Assembly: GCF_014205165.1 (NCBI RefSeq)
Contig: NZ_JACHMZ010000001.1
Coordinates: 5,810,501-5,874,500 of the forward strand
Source: Micromonospora carbonacea
Lineage (GTDB): Bacteria; Actinomycetota; Actinomycetes; Mycobacteriales; Micromonosporaceae
DNA length: 64,000 nt
Direction: 5' to 3'
A program made the translations under genes and the position numbers. The notes under the pieces were generated by a model that ran no database searches, had not been told where the DNA came from, and saw only the letters and a program-made list of their open reading frames with translations. Each line of letters starts with the position of its first letter. Within the stretch, counting starts at the first letter, position 1. This document shows, in pieces, positions 53,650 through 63,107 of the stretch.

Positions 53650-54063
53650 GTGGGCGGGTGTGTGTTCTGCGGGATCGTGACCGGCGACGTCCCGGCGTTC
53701 CGGGTCGTCGACACCCCGGAGGGGGCGGCGTTCCTCGACACCCGGCCCGTGTTCAAGGGTCACGTGCTGGTGGTGCCACGCGCCCACCTGGTCACCCTGG
53801 CCGACCTGCCGGCGGGCGACCTGCCCGGCTACTTCGGGCTGGTGCAGCGGCTCGCCGTGGCCGTCGAGGCGGGGCTGGGGGCCGGCGGCACGTTCGTGGC
53901 GATGAACAACAAGGTGTCCCAGTCGGTGCCGCACCTGCACACCCACATCGTGCCGAGGACGAAGGGCGACGGCCTGCGCGGATTCTTCTGGCCGCGCACC
54001 CGCTACGCCGACGACGCCGAGGCCGGGGCGTACGCCGCCCGGATCGCCGCCGCCCTGACCTGA
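53650..54063 (+). CDS. HIT-family hydrolase
   Basis: The protein has 137 residues. The histidine triad is HLHTHIV at 95-101. The N-terminal CVFCGI pair (C4, C7) may bind zinc as in Hint-type enzymes. It hydrolyses nucleotide monophosphate esters or phosphoramidates. The GTG has a leaderless -10 box 6 nt upstream. msrA follows after about 100 bp on the same strand. Confidence 0.92.
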   Translation: MGGCVFCGIVTGDVPAFRVVDTPEGAAFLDTRPVFKGHVLVVPRAHLVTLADLPAGDLPGYFGLVQRLAVAVEAGLGAGGTFVAMNNKVSQSVPHLHTHIVPRTKGDGLRGFFWPRTRYADDAEAGAYAARIAAALT

Positions 54064-54164
54064 GGCCCCCGCCCGCCGGGCGTCGGTTACCCGCCGCCGG
54101 GGCGGGTAAGGAACCGGGGCCCGGCGGTGTTGCACGCGGGGAGAGGTACGAGAGGAGTTCCACC

Positions 54165-54824
<660 letters not shown>

Positions 54825-54895
54825 AAGGGGCAGCGTGGCCCGCACCTCCCGCGGCCCTGACCCGTTACCCTGACAGAGACGTCTAGGAGGGCACG

Positions 54896-55231
54896 ATGGC
54901 CGGTGACATCCGCCCACGCGGATATGCCAAGCCGGTCGTCGTGCCCGATTCCCTCGATCGGCTCGACGGTCCGACCAGCGGCGTCGTCGACCTTCCCCGG
55001 CACCTCAAGTGGTCGGGAAACGCCCGCTACAACCTCGCGGACCCCGGCCGCATCCTCGACCTGTACCGCACGGTGCTCAACGAGGCCGCCGCCCCCGAGG
55101 ACCTGCACACCTTCCTCGACCGTCAGACCTTGATCCGGTTGTGGCCCTCGATGTGGCTGCCTCCTTCCGTACGAGAGGCGTGGGAGGGGCGTTTCTCCGA
55201 GCTTCGGCGGACGCGCCAGGTTGCCGCCTGA
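54896..55231 (+). CDS. small partner of AbiEii-type nucleotidyltransferase (possible antitoxin)
   Basis: The protein has 111 residues. I recognise no winged helix of classical AbiEi antitoxins. Residues 30-70 (VDLPRHLKWSGNARYNLADP) and a C-terminal Trp-rich helix (LIRLWPSMWLPPSVREAWEG) look helical and compact. A TACCCT -10 box at 54866-54871 and AGGAGGG before the ATG give clear start signals. The next gene starts 4 bp after its stop, so the products are made together. An antitoxin or adaptor role is inferred from the pairing only. Confidence 0.72.
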   Translation: MAGDIRPRGYAKPVVVPDSLDRLDGPTSGVVDLPRHLKWSGNARYNLADPGRILDLYRTVLNEAAAPEDLHTFLDRQTLIRLWPSMWLPPSVREAWEGRFSELRRTRQVAA

Positions 55232-55235
55232 GGTC

Positions 55236-55898
55236 ATGCAGCAGCAACACGCCCTCATCGCCGAAATCGCCCTTGCTGTCGCGGGTCGTTACGGCTTTGC
55301 TCTGGCGGGCGGATACGCGGTGAGCGTTCACGGAATGGGTGCCCGACTGAGCTGGGACGTGGATCTCTTCACCGCCTGGCAGACTCGCGCCGAGTTTGCC
55401 CGTGCCGTTGACGAGGTCGTCAAGGCGCTCGACGCGCACGGCTTCGAGGTGACCGCTGTCATCCGCAACGAGACCTTCGCCCGTCTCCTTCTCGCTGATC
55501 GGTCCAGACCCGGGAGCGAGCCGGAGAAACTGGAGATGTCGGCGGACTGGCGCGCCCATCCTCCGGTCCCGTCGCCAGTCGGACCTGTCCTTCATCCGGA
55601 CGACGCCGTCGCCAACAAGATGTGCGCCCTGTTCGGCCGCGCCGAGGCGCGGGACTTCCTCGATGTGGATGCAGCGCTCAGCAGTGGCCGCTACACCCGG
55701 GGGCGTCTCCTCGATCTGGCGATGAACGCCGATCCCGGGTTCGAGGTGGCGGCCTTCGTCGATGCCCTGGGCGCCTTGACGCAGATCACCGACGCGGACT
55801 TCGACTGCTACGGCATCTCTCCCGCTGAGCTGCCGGGCCTGCGGGAACGGTTTGCGCAGTGGCGGCGTGACCTCAGTCGTTCTCTGGATCAGAGATAG
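55236..55898 (+). CDS. AbiEii/AbiGii-family nucleotidyltransferase (toxin-type)
   Basis: The protein has 220 residues from the ATG at 55236; a TTG at 55221 overlapping the upstream gene is the alternative. LAGGYAVSVHG followed by RLSWDVDLFT is the DNA polymerase beta-type nucleotidyltransferase motif with the two metal-binding acidic residues. LHPDDAVANKMCALFGRAEA and RDFLDVDAAL are the usual AbiEii continuation. AbiEii toxins modify tRNA or nucleotides and stop growth. Codons are less GC-rich than the neighbours, suggesting horizontal gain. Together with the 111-residue partner it forms a compact accessory cassette. Confidence 0.85.
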   Translation: MQQQHALIAEIALAVAGRYGFALAGGYAVSVHGMGARLSWDVDLFTAWQTRAEFARAVDEVVKALDAHGFEVTAVIRNETFARLLLADRSRPGSEPEKLEMSADWRAHPPVPSPVGPVLHPDDAVANKMCALFGRAEARDFLDVDAALSSGRYTRGRLLDLAMNADPGFEVAAFVDALGALTQITDADFDCYGISPAELPGLRERFAQWRRDLSRSLDQR

Positions 55899-55909
55899 GC
55901 CGACAGGCG

Positions 55910-57583
55910 TCAGGCGGGGCGGAGCACGACGGTCCAGGTGGTCGTGGTGGTGCTGACCGCCGCGGCGGTCGCGCCGAGGCCGCCGTACGCGCCGGTGGGC
56001 ACCGACGCGCCCGAGTCGGCGAGCAGCCCGGTGACCCGTCCCCCGCCGGTCTGCGAGCCGTTGCTGCGCACCTGCACGCCGGACGGCGGGGTCAGCGCGG
56101 TCGAGGTGGCGTCGCCGTGCAGCCAGTACGACACGACCCACCCGCGCTCGGCGACGACCGGGGCGGTCGGGGTGACCCGGGTGGCGGAGCTGGCCGGGTC
56201 GGCGGCGCTGGCGAACGCGGCCACCGGGGCGGCCGGGTCCGTGCCCCGGTAGGCGGCGAGCACCAGGTTCCCCTTCGACTGCTTGCCGAGGGTGACCCGC
56301 AGGGTCGTCCCGGCGTCACCGGCGGCGGCGACCTTCCACCAGGCGGTCGTGGTGGCGTAGCCGCCGTCGAGGCGCTCCAGGCGCGTCCAGCCGGTGACCC
56401 CGGTGGGCTCCCCGGTGTCGGCGTGGGTGTTCTGGCTGAGGAACAGCAGCAGGGTGTCGCCCGGCTGGACTCCGGCGGGCACGACGACGGAGTGGTTGGT
56501 GACGTTCGCGTTGGCGGTGGCCTGCCCGACGTACGAGATCAGTTCCGGCAGCGGCGCGACGGTGACGTCCCGGGTGGCGGTGCCGGTGGCCCCCCAGTCG
56601 TCGGTGACGGTGACCGCGACGCGGTAGGTGCCGGCCTGCGCGTACGTGTGGGTGGTGGCGGGGACGCTGACGGTGCCGGCGGTCGCGCCGTCGCCGAAGT
56701 CCCAGGCGTGGTCCTGGACCGCGCCGTCGGCGTCGGTGGAGCCGGCGGCGGAGAACGCGCACACCAGCCCGGAGCAGGAGGCGGCGAGGTCGGCACTCGG
56801 CGGGGTGTTGGCCGCGCCGCCGGGGCCCTTGACGAGCCGGATCCAGTCGATGTCCCCGGCGAAGTAGTCGCAGGTGACGTTCACGCCGTCGCAGGAGCTC
56901 TTGCCGCCGATCGAGAGCTGCCAGTTGTTGGCGATCGTCCCGGTGGGGCCGGTGAGCCGGCTGGTGCGGACGCCGTCGACGTACATCTCGACGTAGCTGG
57001 CGGTGCGGTTGCAGGTGACGGTGTGCCACCGCCCGTCGGAGATGGACGTGCCGGTGTAGCCGGTGCGCGTCGCCCCGTCGCCGCCCCGGAACATGCACCG
57101 GGGCTTGCCCTCGGGCGCCTCGAACTTCCAGTAGCCGCCGGCCGTGCCGCCCTGCCCCTTCTGCATGATGTTGCCGAAGGACTTCGTGGTGCGGTAGCGG
57201 ATCGAGAACGAGAAGTCGCCGGCCTCGGGGTTGAAGTCGTTGCTCGCCGGCACCAGGTCGACGTGCCCCGGCACGTACTCCTTGTCGGCGGGGTTGTGGT
57301 AGGCGAAGCGGTGGGCGGTGGCGCCGTCGTAGCGCGTCCCGGCCACCACCTCGTCGCCGACGCGGCCGTGCCGGCCGTTGCCGCTGCTGTCGGTGAGCAC
57401 GGTGCCGCCGGCCGGCTCGTCCATGCTCCAGAAGGCCACGGTGCGGGTGGCGACGGCCTGCGCCGGGGAGACCCCGGCCAGCACCCCGGCCGCCGCGACC
57501 ACCGCCGCCAGCGCCAGCCGGCCGACGGTACGCACGCCGCGTCCGGTCCGCACGCCTGTCCGTCGCGTCGCGCGCATGGTCAT
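55910..57583 (-). CDS. secreted LamG/PKD domain protein
   Basis: The protein has 557 residues. A signal peptide (1-43, cleavage after PAQA) is followed by a LamG/concanavalin-like domain (about 45-255, VAFWSMDEPAGGTVLTDSSG start), a PKD domain (about 258-342, DFGDGATAGTVS), and a C-terminal beta-domain (LPELISYVGQATANANVTNH onward). No catalytic domain is seen, so binding of polysaccharide or protein at the cell surface is likely. GAGGAGG precedes the ATG at 10 nt; a second ATG two codons later is equally possible. It runs against the AbiEii gene. Confidence 0.86.
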   Translation of the reverse strand: MTMRATRRTGVRTGRGVRTVGRLALAAVVAAAGVLAGVSPAQAVATRTVAFWSMDEPAGGTVLTDSSGNGRHGRVGDEVVAGTRYDGATAHRFAYHNPADKEYVPGHVDLVPASNDFNPEAGDFSFSIRYRTTKSFGNIMQKGQGGTAGGYWKFEAPEGKPRCMFRGGDGATRTGYTGTSISDGRWHTVTCNRTASYVEMYVDGVRTSRLTGPTGTIANNWQLSIGGKSSCDGVNVTCDYFAGDIDWIRLVKGPGGAANTPPSADLAASCSGLVCAFSAAGSTDADGAVQDHAWDFGDGATAGTVSVPATTHTYAQAGTYRVAVTVTDDWGATGTATRDVTVAPLPELISYVGQATANANVTNHSVVVPAGVQPGDTLLLFLSQNTHADTGEPTGVTGWTRLERLDGGYATTTAWWKVAAAGDAGTTLRVTLGKQSKGNLVLAAYRGTDPAAPVAAFASAADPASSATRVTPTAPVVAERGWVVSYWLHGDATSTALTPPSGVQVRSNGSQTGGGRVTGLLADSGASVPTGAYGGLGATAAAVSTTTTTWTVVLRPA

Positions 57584-57918
57584 CGCCTCCTCGTGGGCCC
57601 GACCTCACCCTGGCACGACGTCGTTCGGCGCTGAATGCCCCGTCCGGGGGACAACGGGTCACCGGCGGCGGGCGGGGCGCGGCCGTCCGGCCGGGTACGG
57701 TCGGCCGTGGGCCTGGCGGCGGCGCACCGATGCGGGGTTTCTCACAACCGGCCGGGCAGGTCGGGCGGGCAGGTGAGCACGGCGGCGGCGGGTCCGCGCG
57801 GCGGCGTCGACGGCGGCGGCCCGCCGGGGCGTGACGGCGCGCATCTTAGCAAGCACGTAACGCCGACGACATCATCTCAACAGGCGAGCGGGCCTCACCT
57901 CTGGCAGCATTGTCTGGC
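57584..57918. other. divergent promoter region, no gene seen
   Basis: The 335 bases between the LamG gene and the NAGGN operon contain no supported gene. The end near 57840-57900 is AT-richer (CATCTTAGCAAGCACGTAAC) and is the likely place of the osmolyte operon promoter, which I cannot resolve into boxes. Confidence 0.45.
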
Positions 57919-59703
57919 ATGTGCGGACTGGCTGGGGAGTTCCGCCGTGACGGCTCGCGGGCCGACGTCGCGGCGGTGGAACGCATGGCGGCCACGATGA
58001 GCGACCGGGGGCCCGACGACAGCGGCGTGTGGTCCCAGGGGGCGACCGCTCTCGGCCACCGCCGCCTCAAGATCATCGACCTGTCGGCGGCGAGCGGGCA
58101 GCCGCTGGTCGACCCGGCGTCGGGGCTGACGGGCGTCTTCAACGGCTGCGTCTACAACTACCGCGAGCTGCGCGAGGAGTTGCAGGCCAGGGGGCACCGC
58201 TTCTTCTCCTCCGGCGACAGCGAGGTGGTCGTCAAGGCGTACGCCGAGTGGGGGCTCGACTTCGTCGACCACCTGGTCGGGATGTTCGCCGTGGCGATCA
58301 GCGAGCGGGACACCGGCCGCCTCGTGCTGGCCCGCGACCGGCTCGGCATCAAGCCGCTCTACGTGGCCGAGTCCCCGGGCGTGGTGCGCTTCGCCAGCAC
58401 CCTGCCCGCGCTGCTGGCCGGCGGCGGCGTCGACACCGCCATCGACCCGGTGGCGCTGGCCCACTACCTGAGCTTCCACAGCATCGTGCCGCCGCCGCGC
58501 ACCATCCTGCGCGGGGTCGCCAAGCTGCCCCCGGCCACCGTCCGGGTCTACGAGGCCGACGGCACCACCCACGAGCGGGTCTACTGGGACCCGGCGTTCA
58601 CCCGGCGCGCGGAGCGGGCCGGGTGGTCCGCCCGCGACTGGGAGGACGCCCTGCTGGAGTCGCTGACCACGGCGGTGCGCCGCCGGATGGTCGCCGACGT
58701 GCCGGTCGGCGTGCTGCTCTCCGGCGGGCTGGACTCCAGCCTGGTCGTCGCCCTGCTCGCCGAGCAGGGCCAGCGCGGGCTGGCCACGTTCTCCATCGGC
58801 TTCGACGCCGTCGGCGGCCGCTCCGGCGACGAGTTCGTCTACTCCGACATCGTGGCGAAGACCTTCGACACCGACCACCACCAGATCCGGGTGGCCGCCC
58901 GCGACCTGCTGCCCCCGCTGGAGGCGGCGGTGGCGGCGATGAGCGAGCCGATGGTCAGCCACGACTGCGTGGCGTTCTGGCTGCTCAGCCAAGAGGTGTC
59001 CCGGCACGTCAAGGTGGTCCAGTCCGGCCAGGGCGCGGACGAGATCCTGGGCGGCTACCACTGGTACCCGCCGCTGGCCGGCGTCGACCGGGAGCAGGCC
59101 GTCGAGACGTACGCGAAGGCGTTCCTCGACCGGGACGCGGCCGGGCTGGCCCGGGTGCTGGACCCGGCGTGGCTGGCCGACGGCGACCCGGCGCGGGAGT
59201 TCGTGGCCGCCCACCTGGCCCGGCCCGGCGCGCAGACCGCCGTCGACGCGGGCCTGCGGATCGACACCCAGATCATGCTGACCGACGACCCGGTGAAGCG
59301 GGTCGACAACATGACCATGGCGCACGGGCTGGAGGCCCGGGTGCCGTTCCTCGACCACGAGTTCGTGGAGCTCGCCGCGACCTGCCCGCCGGAGCTGAAG
59401 CTGGCCCAGGGCGGCAAGGGCGTGCTGAAGGAGATCGGCCGCCGGGTCCTGCCGCACGAGGTCATCGACCGGCCGAAGGGTTACTTCCCCGTGCCGGGCC
59501 TCACCCACCTGGAGGGCAAGCTCCTCGACCGGGTACGCGACGCGCTGCACGCGCCCGCCGCCCGCCACCGCAACCTGTTCCGCACCGAGTACGTCGACGC
59601 GCTGCTGGCCGAACCGAACGCCGAACTCACCCCGTTGAACGGAAACAAGCTGTGGCAGCTAGGACTCCTGGAAATGTGGCTCCAGAGCCACGGAATCGAC
59701 TGA
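57919..59703 (+). CDS. N-acetylglutaminylglutamine amidotransferase (asparagine synthase-like)
   Basis: The protein has 594 residues. The start must be 57919: the glutaminase nucleophile is C2 (MCGLAGEF). A class II glutaminase domain (to about 200) is followed by an ATP-PPase domain with the SGGLDSS motif at 268-274. With the two genes after it this is the NAGGN set: this enzyme amidates N-acetylglutaminylglutamine to the osmolyte. No Shine-Dalgarno sequence is visible. The next gene starts 2 bp after the stop. Confidence 0.93.
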   Translation: MCGLAGEFRRDGSRADVAAVERMAATMSDRGPDDSGVWSQGATALGHRRLKIIDLSAASGQPLVDPASGLTGVFNGCVYNYRELREELQARGHRFFSSGDSEVVVKAYAEWGLDFVDHLVGMFAVAISERDTGRLVLARDRLGIKPLYVAESPGVVRFASTLPALLAGGGVDTAIDPVALAHYLSFHSIVPPPRTILRGVAKLPPATVRVYEADGTTHERVYWDPAFTRRAERAGWSARDWEDALLESLTTAVRRRMVADVPVGVLLSGGLDSSLVVALLAEQGQRGLATFSIGFDAVGGRSGDEFVYSDIVAKTFDTDHHQIRVAARDLLPPLEAAVAAMSEPMVSHDCVAFWLLSQEVSRHVKVVQSGQGADEILGGYHWYPPLAGVDREQAVETYAKAFLDRDAAGLARVLDPAWLADGDPAREFVAAHLARPGAQTAVDAGLRIDTQIMLTDDPVKRVDNMTMAHGLEARVPFLDHEFVELAATCPPELKLAQGGKGVLKEIGRRVLPHEVIDRPKGYFPVPGLTHLEGKLLDRVRDALHAPAARHRNLFRTEYVDALLAEPNAELTPLNGNKLWQLGLLEMWLQSHGID

Positions 59704-59705
59704 CC

Positions 59706-61556
59706 GTGAGCGACACCCTGGCGACCGGGACGGCGCGCACCGACCGGGAACGGGTGCTGGGCCGCCGCCGCGAGCGGGTGGGGCCGGGCGGCGACCCGGT
59801 GGCGCCCGCCCCGGCCCGGCCGGACGCCCCGGACGGGCCGGCCGAGGGGAAACAGCCGGCCGGCGGCGGCGTGGTGCTCGACTGCGGCTGGGGGCGGCTG
59901 GTGTTCGGCCAGACGTTCACCGAGCAGGCCGCCGTGGCGGCGGTGCTGCGCTCGGAGGCGGCCGGGGCACGGGACATCTGCATCTACCTGCGCGACCCGC
60001 ACGTGCTGGTGTCCCGGCTGCCCGACGAGCTGTTCATCGACCCGTCGCTGACGTACCGGCTGCGGCTGCCCGCGCCGCCGACCGCCGCCGACGAGCGCGA
60101 CGGGCTGCCCGGGCTGCGGATCCGGACGCTGCGCGACGCGGACGACGCCGACGCGGTGAACCGGATCTACGCCCGCAACGGCATGGTCACCGCCCCGGTC
60201 GACGTGCTCGTCGACAACGCCCGCACCGACCGGTTCCTGCACCTGGTCGCCGAGGACGCCGCCGGGGACGTGGTCGGCACGATCACCGGCGTGGACCACG
60301 TCGCGGTCTTCGCCGACCCGGACAACGGGGCGAGCCTGTGGTGCCTCACCGTGGACTTCAACACCGCGCCACCCGGCACCGGCCAGGCGCTGCTGACGGA
60401 GCTGGCGGCCCGGCTCACCGCGCGCGGGCGGGCGTTCGTCGACCTGTCGGTGCTGGCCGAGAACACCGGGGCGATCCGGCTGTACGAGCGGCTCGGCTTC
60501 TACCGCACCGCGACGCTCTGCGTGAAGCGGAAGAACCCGATCAACGAGCGGCTGTTCCTGCCGGCCGCCCCGAAGGGGTACGACCGGCTCAACCCGTACG
60601 CGAAGATCGTCGCGGACGAGGCGATGCGCCGGGGCATCCGGGTGGAGGTCACCGACCCGGAGTGGGGCGAGCTGCGGCTGAGCAACGGCGGCCGGACGAT
60701 CGTCACCCGCGAGTCGCTGTCCGAGCTGACCTCGGCGGTGGCGATGAGCCGCTGCGACGACAAGCGGGTCACCCGGCGCATCCTCACCGAGGCGGGCCTG
60801 TCGGTGCCGGCCGGGCGCACCGCGACCGGCGACGACGCCGACGTCGAGTTCCTGGCCGAGGTGGGCCGGGTGGTGGTGAAGCCGGCGCGCGGCGAGCAGG
60901 GCAACGGCATCACCGTCGGCGTACGCACGCCGGAGGCGCTGACCGCCGCCGTGGCGCTGGCCCGCGGCTTCTGCCCGGACGTGCTGATCGAGCAGATGCG
61001 CGACGGCGAGGACCTGCGGGTGATCGTCATCGACCACGAGGTGGTGGCCGCCGCCGTCCGGCGGCCCGCCCAGGTCACCGGCGACGGGGTGCACGACGTC
61101 GCCGAGCTGATCGAGCGGCAGAGCCGCCGCCGGGCCGCCGCCACCGGGGGCGAGTCGCGCATCCCCGTCGACGACATGACCCGGGAGGTCGTCGCCGAGG
61201 CCGGCTACGAGCTGAGCGACGTGCTGCCCGAGGGGACGGTGCTGGCCGTGCGCCGCACCGCGAACCTGCACACCGGCGGGACGATCCACGACGTGACGGG
61301 CGAGCTGCACCCGGCGATCGCCGAGGCGTGCGTGGCGGCCAGCCGGGCGCTGGACATCCCGGTGACCGGGCTGGATCTGCTGGTCAGCGCCCCGGACGAC
61401 CCGGAGCACGTGTTCATCGAGGCCAACGAGCGGCCCGGCCTGGCCAACCACGAGCCGCAGCCGACCGCCGAGCGCTTCGTCGACCTGCTCTTTCCCGGCA
61501 CGCGGGCACCGCAACGCCTCTGGACACCGGCGGGTGCGGCAAGCTCTCAGGCATGA
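59706..61556 (+). CDS. N-acetylglutaminylglutamine synthetase (GNAT plus ATP-grasp)
   Basis: The protein has 616 residues. A polar N-terminus precedes a GNAT acetyltransferase domain (about 135-276, LRIRTLRDADDADAVNRIYA to IRLYERLGFYRTATLCVKRK) and a cyanophycin-synthetase-like ATP-grasp domain (about 300-605, VVKPARGEQGNGITVG, FIEANERPGL). It should acetylate glutamine and ligate a second glutamine. Its stop overlaps the peptidase start by 4 bp (ATGA), so translation is coupled. Confidence 0.92.
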   Translation: MSDTLATGTARTDRERVLGRRRERVGPGGDPVAPAPARPDAPDGPAEGKQPAGGGVVLDCGWGRLVFGQTFTEQAAVAAVLRSEAAGARDICIYLRDPHVLVSRLPDELFIDPSLTYRLRLPAPPTAADERDGLPGLRIRTLRDADDADAVNRIYARNGMVTAPVDVLVDNARTDRFLHLVAEDAAGDVVGTITGVDHVAVFADPDNGASLWCLTVDFNTAPPGTGQALLTELAARLTARGRAFVDLSVLAENTGAIRLYERLGFYRTATLCVKRKNPINERLFLPAAPKGYDRLNPYAKIVADEAMRRGIRVEVTDPEWGELRLSNGGRTIVTRESLSELTSAVAMSRCDDKRVTRRILTEAGLSVPAGRTATGDDADVEFLAEVGRVVVKPARGEQGNGITVGVRTPEALTAAVALARGFCPDVLIEQMRDGEDLRVIVIDHEVVAAAVRRPAQVTGDGVHDVAELIERQSRRRAAATGGESRIPVDDMTREVVAEAGYELSDVLPEGTVLAVRRTANLHTGGTIHDVTGELHPAIAEACVAASRALDIPVTGLDLLVSAPDDPEHVFIEANERPGLANHEPQPTAERFVDLLFPGTRAPQRLWTPAGAASSQA

Positions 61557-62740
61557 CCGCACGCAAACCCGTCCCGCTGAAGATCGACCTGGACTACCTC
61601 CGCCAGGTGCTGGTGGAGCTGCTGGAGATCCCGAGCCCGTCGGGGCGCACCGACCACGTGCAGCAGTACGTGGGCGAGCGCCTCTGGGCGCTCGGGATCT
61701 CCTCCACCCTGACCCGGCGCGGCGCGCTCAGCGCCTGCCTGCCGGGCCCCCGGGAGACCGGGGCGGACCGGGCGGTCGTGGTGCACACCGACACCATCGG
61801 CGGGATGGTGAAGCGGCTCAAGGAGAACGGCCGGCTGGAGCTGATGCAGGTCGGCACGCACAGCGCCCGGTTCGCCGAGGGCGCGCACGTGCGGATCTTC
61901 ACCGACGACCTGGACCGGGTGATCAGCGGCCAGGTGCTGCCGCTGAAGGCCAGCGGGCACCGCTACAACGAGGCCGTCGACCTCCAGGGGGTCGGCTGGG
62001 AGCAGGTCGAGGTGCGGGTCGACGAGCCCGTGGCCGACGAGGCCGGGCTGCGGGCGCTCGGCATCGACGTCGGGGACTTCGTGGCGTTCCTGCCGAATCC
62101 GACGATCACCCCGAGCGGGTACGTCAAGTCCCGGCACCTGGACGACAAGGCCGGGGTCGCGGCGGTGCTGACCGCGTTCAAGGCGATGGTCGACGCGGGC
62201 GTCACCCCGGCGGTGACCGCGCACCTGCTGGTGACGGTCACCGAGGAGATCGGGCACGGGGCGAGCCACGGCCTCGACCCGGACGTCGCCGAGATCGTCT
62301 CCGTGGACGCCGCGGTGGTCGCCCCCGGGCAGCAGTCCCGGGAGAACGCGGCCACCCTGGCCATGGGCGACGGGGTGGGCCCGTTCGACTACCACCTGAC
62401 CCGCAACCTCGCCTCGATCGCCCGCGAGCACGGGGTGGACCTGGTGCGCGACGTCTTCGAGTTCTACCGCTCGGACGTGGCGGCGGCGGTGGAGGCGGGC
62501 GCGCACGCCCGGGTGGCGCTGCTCGGCTTCGGGGTCGACGCCACCCACGGCCACGAGCGCACCCACCTCGACGGGCTGGGCCACCTCACCCAGTTGCTCT
62601 GCCTCTACCTCCAGAGCGACCTGGTGTTCCCCGAGTGGGACGCCGAGCCCGAGGGCGACCTGGCCGACTTCCCGTCGCTGGCGGTGCAGCCGGCCAGCGA
62701 GGAGGGCCCGCGCGAGGGCCCCATCGGCATCGCCGACTGA
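61553..62740 (+). CDS. osmoprotectant NAGGN system M42-family peptidase
   Basis: The protein has 395 residues. Metal ligands of the M42/M20-like fold are visible: VVHTDTIGGM (His, Asp), RHLDDKAGVAAV (bridging Asp), VTEEIGHGAS (Glu pair) and THGHERTHLDGL (His). M42 members are usually aminopeptidases; in this conserved cluster the role is presumably turnover of NAGGN or its precursors, which is inference. A 24-bp tandem repeat follows the stop. Confidence 0.92.
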   Translation: MTARKPVPLKIDLDYLRQVLVELLEIPSPSGRTDHVQQYVGERLWALGISSTLTRRGALSACLPGPRETGADRAVVVHTDTIGGMVKRLKENGRLELMQVGTHSARFAEGAHVRIFTDDLDRVISGQVLPLKASGHRYNEAVDLQGVGWEQVEVRVDEPVADEAGLRALGIDVGDFVAFLPNPTITPSGYVKSRHLDDKAGVAAVLTAFKAMVDAGVTPAVTAHLLVTVTEEIGHGASHGLDPDVAEIVSVDAAVVAPGQQSRENAATLAMGDGVGPFDYHLTRNLASIAREHGVDLVRDVFEFYRSDVAAAVEAGAHARVALLGFGVDATHGHERTHLDGLGHLTQLLCLYLQSDLVFPEWDAEPEGDLADFPSLAVQPASEEGPREGPIGIAD

Positions 62741-62742
62741 CC

Positions 62743-62815
62743 GCTCCGGCAGCGCCCGTCGGGGCCGCTCCGGCAGCGCCCGTCGGGGCCGCCCCGGCAG
62801 CGCCGGCAGCGCCGG
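62743..62815. repeat. 24-bp tandem repeat, about 2.7 copies
   Basis: GCTCCGGCAGCGCCCGTCGG plus GGCC repeats with a 24-bp period after the NAGGN operon, decaying into GCCGGCAGC units. Confidence 0.7.
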
Positions 62816-62847
62816 CCGACCGTGCCTGAGCCGCTGGTCGAAATCCG

Positions 62848-62877
62848 TTGCCGACGCCCCCGGGGAGTGGATAGCGT
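62848..62877 (+). promoter_or_regulatory. promoter of the rnz leader transcript
   Basis: TTGCCG (62848-62853), 18-bp spacer, TAGCGT (62872-62877). Transcription should start near 62884, only a few bases before the extended Shine-Dalgarno sequence. Confidence 0.5.
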
Positions 62878-62883
62878 GGCGGT

Positions 62884-63107
62884 ACACGGGAAAGGAGGTG
62901 GTCCAGACTTGTATAGCAATCGGACTCGTGAGGTGGCTGTCCGCTAGCCGCTGTCCTCGACAGTGAGAACCTGCCCGCCGCGAGGCGGGTGCACGATCGT
63001 CGAGACCGTGTGGCAGCGGTGCGGCGAAACCACGACAGCCACCCGACCCCCGGGGTGCCGGCCAAGTCCAGCCGGCCCGTGCGCGAGCACGGAAGCCCCG
63101 GGGGTCG
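62884..63107 (+). ncRNA. structured 5' leader RNA upstream of rnz
   Basis: Helices seen by eye: 62932-62941 with 63034-63043 (GGTGGCTGTC, 10 bp); inside it 62948-62953 with 63014-63019 (CCGCTG); inside that 62956-62961 with 62999-63004 (CTCGAC); and an inner hairpin CCCGCC-GCGA-GGCGGG at 62974-62989. Directly adjacent, 63044-63055 pairs with 63096-63107 (12 bp, CGACCCCCGGGG) and encloses two hairpins, GCCGGC (63057-62/63071-76) and CCGTGC-GCGA-GCACGG (63077-63092). Two loops are GCGA (GNRA type). The first helix begins inside a 12-codon ORF. An attenuator or riboregulator of rnz is inferred. Confidence 0.6.
62909..62947 (+). CDS. 12-codon leader ORF with extended Shine-Dalgarno sequence
   Basis: AAAGGAGGTGGTCC (62891-62904) is complementary to the last 14 bases of 16S rRNA with one G-U pair; ordinary sites match 4-7. 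TTG at 62909 then reads YSNRTREVAVR and TAG. The last codons lie in the 5' strand of the 10-bp helix of the leader RNA, so a ribosome reaching the stop would hold that helix open. A regulatory peptide ORF, not a functional protein, is likely. Confidence 0.55.
   Translation: MYSNRTREVAVR

Noticed and set aside
57584..57918. A small gene in the region upstream of the NAGGN operon
   Set aside because: The frames there are Arg/Gly-rich, short and without ribosome sites.
62884..63107. RNase P RNA, tmRNA or SRP RNA
   Set aside because: None of the conserved core sequences of these RNAs is present.
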